DNA from: Trichosphaerium sp. ATCC 40318
Taxonomy: Eukaryota; Discosea; Flabellinia; Trichosidae
NCBI GenBank assembly: GCA_038496445.1
Contig: JALMLS010000074.1
Location: forward strand, 163,715-227,714
Reading direction: 5' to 3'
Length of the DNA stretch: 64,000 nucleotides
Of this stretch, positions 57,712 through 64,000 are shown piece after piece (position 1 is the stretch's first letter; the number at the start of each line of letters is the position of its first letter). The position numbers were made by a program, and so were the translations under genes. Below the pieces are notes generated by a model. That model was not told the origin of the DNA. It saw only the letters and a program-made list of their open reading frames with translations, and searched no databases.

Positions 57712-59007
57712 TTAACGTCTGTTATATGCTTGTTTTAGAGCATTGATGACTTCACGTGTTATTTTAGTATTGTGTGCACTTATGGTGTGTACACACTTCA
57801 GCGGTTTGACTCCTTCATCTGTTACAGAAGTAAATGATAAATTAATGGTGTGAACGCCAGCAAGTGATTTGACTCCTTCGTCTGTTACTGAAGTAGATGA
57901 TAAACAAATGCAGTGAACGCCAGCAAGTGATTTGATACCATCATCAGTTACTAATGTATGAGATAAATTAATGCTGTGAACACCAGCAAGCAATTTTATA
58001 CTGTTGTCTGTTACTCGTCTACAATATGAGAGGTCAATTATGTGTACACCTTTGAGCGCTTTGACTCCTTCATCTGTTATTGCAGAACAAGAACGAAGAT
58101 GAATGGTATGAACTCCACAAAGTTGTTTGAGTCCTTCATCAGTCACAAAAGTATTGGAGAGGTCAATGGTGTGGACTCCAGCAAGTACTTTAATACTGTC
58201 ATCTGTTATTTGTTTGCAATTAGTAAGATTAATTTCATGTGCACCTTTTAGTTCTTTAACAGCCTCATCTGTCACCGAAGCCCAGGCAATATTAATGGTA
58301 TGGATACCAGCAAGAGTTTTAATACTTGCATCTGTTAAAGCTTTACAGTTTGAAAGGTCAATGTTGTGTACACCTTGAAGTGCAATGACACCTTCATCAG
58401 TTACTGCAGTGCTACCAAGCTTTATGGTATGAACTCCTGCGAGTGCTTTGACACCATCATCTGTTACTGTAGTGCAACCAAGGTTTATGGTGTGAACTCC
58501 TGCGAGTGCTTTCACGCCATCATCAGTTACTGGAGTGCCATGAAGGTTTATGGTATGAACTCCTGCAAATGCTTTGATACCATCATCTGTGATTCCTTCA
58601 CATTCTCGAAGATCAATTTTATGTGCTCCTGCAAGTGTCTTGATACCATCATCTGTAATACCATATGAATATCTAAGGTCAATAGAATGAACACCAGAAA
58701 GTGCTTTAAGATCCTTGTCATGTATTTCATTTGTTTGTGTTGTTCTAATGTGTCTACAACCAGATAACAATGTATAAAAACTGTACTCATTGCCCTTGTG
58801 GTAAAACATAATAACAGAATTGTTCATAACACCTTTGTACTGTCTAATCTTTACAAGGTCCAATAGATTGGAAATATGAACTGTCTCATATCCGACAACG
58901 TAATGAATGACATCGGCCATCAAATGACAAGATTGAGCAACAGAGAATCTATCCTGTCCTGTTGTGTATCTCACAATATTTGAAATGACTTCTCTTGGAA
59001 AATCCAT
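57712..59007 (-). CDS. F-box protein with 23-residue leucine-rich repeats, intronless
   Basis: A single frame of 431 residues from ATG 59007, chosen because the F-box starts there (MDFPREVISNIVRYTTGQDR). The longer frame upstream reads hydrophobic, unlikely sequence. The C-terminal 330 residues are about 15 repeats with the unit GVHTINL-S-x-T-x-VTDDGVKALA, so regular that neighbours differ at only a few positions (for example ALAGVHTINLGCTTVTDDGV). It is probably an SCF-type substrate adaptor. Such monotonous VHTL/I-type leucine-rich repeats with an F-box are common in giant viruses and some protists. Like the MORN-type gene at 13.4 kb it has no intron, unlike most of its neighbours. Confidence 0.88.
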   Translation of the reverse strand: MDFPREVISNIVRYTTGQDRFSVAQSCHLMADVIHYVVGYETVHISNLLDLVKIRQYKGVMNNSVIMFYHKGNEYSFYTLLSGCRHIRTTQTNEIHDKDLKALSGVHSIDLRYSYGITDDGIKTLAGAHKIDLRECEGITDDGIKAFAGVHTINLHGTPVTDDGVKALAGVHTINLGCTTVTDDGVKALAGVHTIKLGSTAVTDEGVIALQGVHNIDLSNCKALTDASIKTLAGIHTINIAWASVTDEAVKELKGAHEINLTNCKQITDDSIKVLAGVHTIDLSNTFVTDEGLKQLCGVHTIHLRSCSAITDEGVKALKGVHIIDLSYCRRVTDNSIKLLAGVHSINLSHTLVTDDGIKSLAGVHCICLSSTSVTDEGVKSLAGVHTINLSFTSVTDEGVKPLKCVHTISAHNTKITREVINALKQAYNRR

Positions 59008-59089
59008 AATACACGATGGCCTATTGATTAATACAATGAGTAAACCAGTACAAGGAACAAAAAAAAAAGGATAGTAGTGGGTAGTGCTG

Positions 59090-59347
59090 CTATGGGCAAA
59101 CACACGAAAAACAAGAGAGCCAAAGTACATACTGAGGAAGCGCAGTATGCTCAGCAAGCAGATTTGTATTTTTTAATAAAATTTGATCAAGTTGTTGTTT
59201 GAGGGATGTATTTGAGGCGTTTAAAACACTCGAAACTTGTTTTACAAATGTTTCATGCTGTTTCGCTGTTATTTTACTGAACGCTTCTGTTTGGTTGTTG
59301 CGATAATATGAGAGTGCTTGCTCTAATGTCACGCCGCATAAATTCAT
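59090..59347 (-). CDS. Small helical hypothetical protein
   Basis: An ATG-initiated frame of 85 residues. Residues 1-70 are clearly protein-like, helical and Gln/Leu-rich (EQALSYYRNNQTEAFSKITA). The last 15 residues are Cys/Trp/Leu-rich and may be intronic read-through after a GTAC donor. No family recognised. It lies directly upstream of the F-box/LRR gene on the same strand and could be its 5' exon, but the phases I tested do not join. Confidence 0.45.
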   Translation of the reverse strand: MNLCGVTLEQALSYYRNNQTEAFSKITAKQHETFVKQVSSVLNASNTSLKQQLDQILLKNTNLLAEHTALPQYVLWLSCFSCVCP

Positions 59348-60900
59348 GATTTGGTTTGTCCGGAGAAGCTTGTTTTGTGACTAGATTGATTGTCTTAAGT
59401 AAGTGAAGCAACTCTTAAGTTAAGGTATCACATTCTGTTACCATGGTTGTATACCAAGCAACAAAAGCTTTGAGTAAGTAGACACTTGAAACTTCACATG
59501 GTGGATAGGTGCAACTACAGGTGGACGCTAAACGGCTATAGCCTGCTAGCCTTTTAAGTTTTTGGGACCGGCTATAACCGGCTAAGAAAAATAAGAGAAA
59601 ACTCAACCATTGTTTGCATGTTTTTGCATTTGCTGATAGGCTTTGGACCTATGTATCGAACACAAACGAATTTCAAAGCCATTGAGATTATGTAGAACTT
59701 TAAAAAAGCATGTGGTGCCATGGTACAACACCAACAAAATCGCACATTTTTAAACTGTTGATACCTACGATTACAGATTTTATTGCTGAGTTTCTTAGCC
59801 GTCGGCTTAGCAGGACAGGGCCACGACCACCTCTAACAAAAGTTTTAAAAGTGAAATCGATCTTTATTTGAATCATTAGTGGCGAAACGCAATTCTTCTT
59901 GGGGTTTAATTAACAGCCAACTAAAGCAGGTTTACAGTAGAATCCAGAGGTACGTGAGTAGCAATAGTGTTGACTACATCCGCATGGGTTGAATATTGGA
60001 CGAGGGTTACAACATCCTGCGGTTGCTACAAGGCAACTGAGAACAAAACATTGCAATTTTAAACTCCTTTTTGTCCTGATCAGGTCTCGCCTTTATTGTC
60101 GCGTTCTTACTTTATATTACTACTGTTGTGAGGAAAGATGAAAGGTATGAGTTGTAGTTATTACATTACAATTCTTGTGACTTTCTGATGTAGGGGTTCT
60201 AGTGAGTGTTTTATAAACACAAGGTATACCGTGTTGAGACGTGTTCCGTGGCATGACAATGTGGGCTTGTATTTCGAGCAACACTGGAGGCGTGATGAAA
60301 CGTATCGTGGAAATGTGTACATAGAGATCTTTCGTGTGTGACTCATATCGATTTTATGACACAAGGTACAAAAGATACTTCTCCTAGTTGTACTTTGCTT
60401 TTAATCGGTTGAAATTGTGTGATCACCCTTATTTCAGTATTCACGTGTGATTAGAAGGTTGCTAGAGTGACCACGTTGTCACTCATTCAACACAGCTGGA
60501 AAAAAAAACCAAAAAAGACCTGGGATCCAATATTTTTTGCCAATTGTACACAGTGTGCACAGCTGGGTATTTTAGGGGGTTGTTTTTCATCTTCGTTTTA
60601 ATTTACTGCCAGGTCTATTAGAAGTGAAAGCTATTTTTTCTTAAAAACAGAGTGTTCTGTAAATAAAACAAATGATGGTTAAAAAAGTGTGTGAAATTTC
60701 AATATTTTGGATATTAGAAACGTTCATTAACTCACCAACCTGCCAACTCTTGTTCCCTCCAATGGCGTTCAGTAGTGTTCCTTTTGTTGCTGTTAATGTT
60801 TTAAATAATCAGCTAAAGACTGATGTCTTTGGTAAGTAACTGAGTTGCCTCCACTCGATTCTTTTGGAGTTTAGCATAGTCGCAAAGAAAATTTAGTTAA
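59348..60900. other. Gene-poor region with one candidate Cys-rich peptide
   Basis: 1.55 kb. Apart from the candidate at 59911-60050 I see no supported gene. Short frames have no domain. CACGTG occurs near 60441. Confidence 0.45.
59911..60050 (-). CDS. Candidate cysteine-rich secreted peptide (exon)
   Basis: A minus-strand frame ending at TAA 59911-59913 reads a hydrophobic, signal-like stretch (CFVLSCLVATAG) followed by a mature part with about nine Cys in 35 residues (CCNPRPIFNPCGCSQHYC and so on). No ATG lies in the same frame before a stop, so a short 5' exon would be needed. The spacing of Cys differs from the pair at 22 kb. It may be an intact spliced gene or a relic. Confidence 0.35.
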
Positions 60901-63289
60901 CTAGTTTACATTTTTTTTAGCTGCTTCAACAGCTCGCCGTGCTCTCTTTTCTTTAGACCATAACACAAAACCTTTTCTTCCGCACATTCCGTCATGATAT
61001 GGTTTACCTCCAATCCCTTTATAATAGGTGGTTAGTAACAGGTAAAAATATGTTCTTTCAATACGCACATAGCATTTTGGCAAGGTTACCATCTCTTCCA
61101 CATAGGTTACACTTTTGAGATAGTCCCTTATCCGTTAATATACCTGATATAAGCCACTTTTCGTTACTATTCCCTTGTGCACGCTTCTTTTTCACTTGTG
61201 GTTTAGCAACAGCCACAGGAGCTGCTTAATAAAAAGTGTTAACAAACCGAGAATTTAATAAGAATTATTTTTGTTAACGTACGAGTCTCAAAGAACCTCT
61301 TACATTCAATAACATATTCTTTTATCTTATTTGGTTTTGCTACAGGTATAATATCTGAAACAATGATTGTTTTACGCATACCAATTTGACTAGCGTGGTC
61401 AATAGCAGTTTGGATATTTTTGTATTTTTGCTTTAAATCAATTGACTTTAAGTTGATACGCCCATAGCCAACCCTTGAGTCATCTTCATGGGCCATAATT
61501 AACCCACATAAAGCATATCCGTCTTGCCATGAATCATCCCAATTCTTGACATTGTAACTGTGAGATCAAATTAGTTACAAATAGTTCATTTCTTGTTAGT
61601 CTTACCCTGCTTTTGCAGCAGTATACTGTGCCCACCAAAATAACTTTCCCTCATCTTCGTTGCTTGTTGTATTTGATACTGGGTTTTGCCTTTCTCTAGG
61701 CTTATTGACACCCTTTTCTTTCTGCGTCTTTACACTCTGATAAGATGAGGAAATCTTCTAAAATACTTTGTTATCACAATGTAAAAATAATACTAAACAA
61801 ACCGGTGCTGATCTTGCGATAGCAGGTGATGATTTAGACCCTCCTTGACTTCTTGCTTTACTGAGTGAATCACCTTCTCTTTTTCTACGCTGCATTGTAA
61901 TCCAATCTTCTTGTTGATCACGTTTATTATCAAAACTGCTTGTATTCTAAAACCCAGAAATTAGTTTACAAGGTACCACTTAATATTAGTACAACAGGTT
62001 TAACTTCTTTTGTTTCTTGTCGGCGCTGTTTAACCCAGCTAGGTGTTACATCCTTTGATACTGTTACATCACGTTTAGATGGCCTAGAGAATGACACAGG
62101 TTGCTTTTGAGAAACGGTCGATTTCACCTTTGGAGTTGTCTGTACTGGTTTGCTAACCAGTTGTTTCGCGCTAGGTCTTGAGAATGACACTGGTTCCCTT
62201 TGAACTACTCTTGGCTTTACTTGAGTAACATGTGATACCTTATTGGACGTTGTCTTTGTTGTTTGTGCTTGTTGTATTTTTCGTTGTGTTGATATGGCTT
62301 TAACTGGTTCAACCTCAACTGTAATTGGAGCCATAGACACCTGAGTAATAGTAGATTCCTCTAAAATTATCATGGGAGCACTTATCGATTCTCTACTTCC
62401 AATAACATCTGCTGGTGTAGATGTAGTTGACGAGTCTCTAGACATAAAATTTAAAACCCAGAAAATTGTCTTAACAAGTACCCTTGATTCCATCTCTCTA
62501 TCCTTGATGCTACGCCTGACGATTGTCTGGGTATCTTCGTAGCTAGAGGTGTTGTTATAGGTTTAGTATTACGTAGTTCAGCCGTAGCAGGTTTGGGTGA
62601 AGATGGTACAACTGGCTTCTTTGTTTCAACAACTTTTGGAGTAGCTTTTATGGTTGTGGCTATTGGTGTTGGCGCTGAAGTTGTCTGAGACAACATAGAT
62701 TGAGGTAATCCATATACTTTCTTTGGCTTCTGTTGCTGCATTACAGAACCATATGAAACTTTTGGCATAGTTGACCTGCCTAACGTAGGAAGGCGTCAAA
62801 AAAAAAAACCAGAATCAATAAAATTTGTAAGTGCTTTTTGTTTGGTATACCTTTCTGTCCTGTGGTCACGTGGAATGGACTACCTGATACTGTATTTCCT
62901 TGACAAGTCACTTTAATGACATAACTTCCTTCTTGAGGTAGAGAAAACTCAACATCAAAAGACTCATCCTCATAAAAATGTGTAATAGAAGAAGATACAC
63001 TAATATCTCCATTTTGGATCTTGACATCTATATCTGCGCTTTTTACTCCTTGCCTCTGTATGACTATTAATGACAGTCGCAACACAGATAGTCTTTAGGT
63101 GACTTACGCCTGGCCAAAACGTAAAAAATGTAGTTTGATTCGCTTTTGCGGTTTTTAAGCCAGGTCCTTCGCATCGCCTAAAAACGATGTTACAGTGCGG
63201 TATTTGTTGTTTGATGCGTACTCGGAAGACGCAGCGTTTATTCGGAAATTACTTGAAGATGTACCATTATCAGCGAATATGGAGTCCAT
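60901..63289 (-). CDS. Filamin-repeat and calponin-homology domain protein
   Basis: First exons: 63289-63222, 63177-63108, 63055-62851, then one opening at 62779; the frame is kept at each of these junctions. The order is a short N-terminus; one filamin repeat (RCEGPGLKTAKANQTTFFTF to VSGSPFHV); a long Pro/Thr/Lys-rich linker; one CH domain (WWAQYTAAKAGYNVKNWDDS, WQDGYALCGLIMAHEDDSR, then a helical part ending EYVIECKRFFET); a Lys-rich stretch; and a C-terminal Cys/His module (KCNLCGRDG then KPYHDGMCGRKGFVLW), ending at 60901. One CH plus one filamin repeat fits actin binding, although a lone CH domain usually binds weakly. The order (filamin first, CH last) is the reverse of canonical filamins. 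The C-terminal module is unknown to me. Several later introns are only placed roughly. Confidence 0.82.
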
Positions 63290-63784
63290 TATATCGTCTA
63301 CTGAGCCAAGAACTATGTATTTTTGAGCAAATACAGGTAATTTCGTCTAGCATCCAAAACCGTACCGTCCATTTCAGTTTTCTACGCGTCTTCTAGCCTG
63401 TACACGTTTAGATTTACATCCAAAAGCTACTGTACTGATTTTTCTAACTAGCGTACTTGTGTGGGTTTTTAGTGTTTGTAGGAGCTAACAGGAGCGCAAC
63501 AAGGGTTAACAGAGTATGTAATAAGTCAGTACGGAATAAAACAGGCCAAAAACACGAAATTAGAAAGAAGGTCTTGTCGGCATTTGACAGAAACAAGAAT
63601 AGCTCCGAAAGGTCATGTAATCACACTACATTGCAGCAAGCATCGTTTACTGCTGTAATAAACCACTGTAACAGCTGACAAAAACGGTAAAACTGGAATG
63701 AAGAAAAACCACTGCAATTTCACATAATCCAAGTCACGTTGTTACATTAGCATTCAAACTCTTTCAAATCACTGACAAACGCGT
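63290..63784. promoter_or_regulatory. Divergent intergenic region
   Basis: About 500 bp between divergent starts of the CH/filamin gene and the PUB gene. A short plus frame (63457-63678) has no signal or domain and is not supported. Both promoters should lie here. Confidence 0.45.
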
Positions 63785-64000
63785 ATGGAAGCGCCTGATC
63801 TCACACTTATCTTATTACGCCTCAAAGACGCATGTGAAACTCCACAAGAGTTTAAAGGCGCCGTAGCTACTATAGACAAAATATGTAAGAATATTCTATT
63901 TAATCCAAGAAACAGAGCGTACTTGTAAGACCACACTGGTTATTTTGTAATATTAAGGCTATTATAATGTAGAAAGGTCGTGTTCACTAACCCTGCGCTC
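63785..64000 (+). CDS. PUB-domain protein, 5' end only
   Basis: Exon 1 is 63785-63924 (ATG at 63785), intron 63925-63972 (GTAAGA...GTAG), and exon 2 runs off the right edge. The first 60 residues form the N-terminal part of a PUB (PNGase/UBA) domain: LTLILLRLKDACETPQEFKG, then the typical ICKNILFNPRNRAYL and KVVFTNPAL. A PUB domain binds the C-terminal tail of the p97/Cdc48 ATPase. When it is N-terminal, as here, it usually belongs to cytosolic peptide:N-glycanase, which removes N-glycans from misfolded proteins. Other PUB proteins cannot be excluded without the rest. Confidence 0.7.

Noticed and set aside
58042-58668. Repetitive Cys/Phe-rich plus-strand frames
   Set aside because: They are antisense shadows of the F-box/LRR gene repeats, not separate proteins.
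63187-63396. Plus-strand frame that could be an exon
   Set aside because: The same bases hold the first exon of the CH/filamin gene on the minus strand, which joins in frame through a GTACGC donor and restores a textbook filamin repeat.
1-64000. CRISPR arrays, bacterial operons, rRNA and canonical tRNAs
   Set aside because: No spaced direct-repeat array, no ribosome-binding-site-led gene runs and no rRNA-like or cloverleaf sequence were found. Abundant introns exclude a prokaryote.

Overview
The window is eukaryotic nuclear DNA from an intron-rich, compact, AT-rich genome. Introns are short (about 35-140 bp) and T-rich. Many start with GTACG rather than the textbook GTAAG, and I place at least two GC-AG introns. 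Genes lie on both strands, a few hundred bases apart. The gene set fits a unicellular relative of animals or amoebae (holozoan or amoebozoan-like): filamin repeats, calponin-homology, LIM, SAM, Rap-GAP, a membrane-anchored M12B metalloprotease, F-box proteins, a PPR protein and a PUB domain. A plant, apicomplexan or bacterial source does not fit. I cannot name the species. Exon structures were worked out by hand from splice signals and reading frame. Where exon coordinates are given, the exons sum to a complete frame.

Layout. 1-4.5 kb: a partial tartrate-resistant-type acid phosphatase, a secreted GH18 chitinase-like protein and a type I membrane protein. 5.9-12 kb: a filamin-repeat/polyproline/coiled-coil/SAM cytoskeletal protein, a small charged protein and a complete xylose isomerase. 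13.4-20.9 kb: an intronless F-box/MORN-like repeat protein, a Rap-GAP and a phytanoyl-CoA-dioxygenase-like enzyme. 21-25.9 kb: a repeat-rich island. It holds two head-to-head cysteine-rich secreted peptide genes in an inverted duplication, a third secreted protein, dispersed direct repeats, and a DJ-1/PfpI protein at its right edge.

27-33.4 kb: an F-box/LRR protein, a multi-pass membrane protein (TOM1/GPR137-like) and the M12B metalloprotease. 34-44.5 kb: a coiled-coil protein, a mitochondrial-type PPR protein, an F-box protein and an RsuA/RluB-type pseudouridine synthase. 45-50 kb: a small secreted protein and its broken inverted paralogue, an aldo/keto reductase, a structured candidate Pol III RNA and an ankyrin protein. 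52-64 kb: a GDPD phosphodiesterase, a two-LIM protein, a second PhyH dioxygenase, an intronless F-box/LRR protein, a filamin-repeat plus CH-domain protein and the start of a PUB-domain gene.

Functional themes: actin cytoskeleton and adhesion signalling (two filamin-type proteins, LIM, Rap-GAP, M12B), secreted effectors and hydrolases (chitinase-like, Cys-rich peptides, GDPD), and sugar/redox metabolism (xylose isomerase, aldo/keto reductase). The best leads for something undescribed are the candidate structured RNA at 47.8 kb, the inverted duplication that keeps the mature peptide while the signal exon diverges, the broken paralogue at 50 kb, the excess of CACGTG palindromes and the GTACG splice donors.
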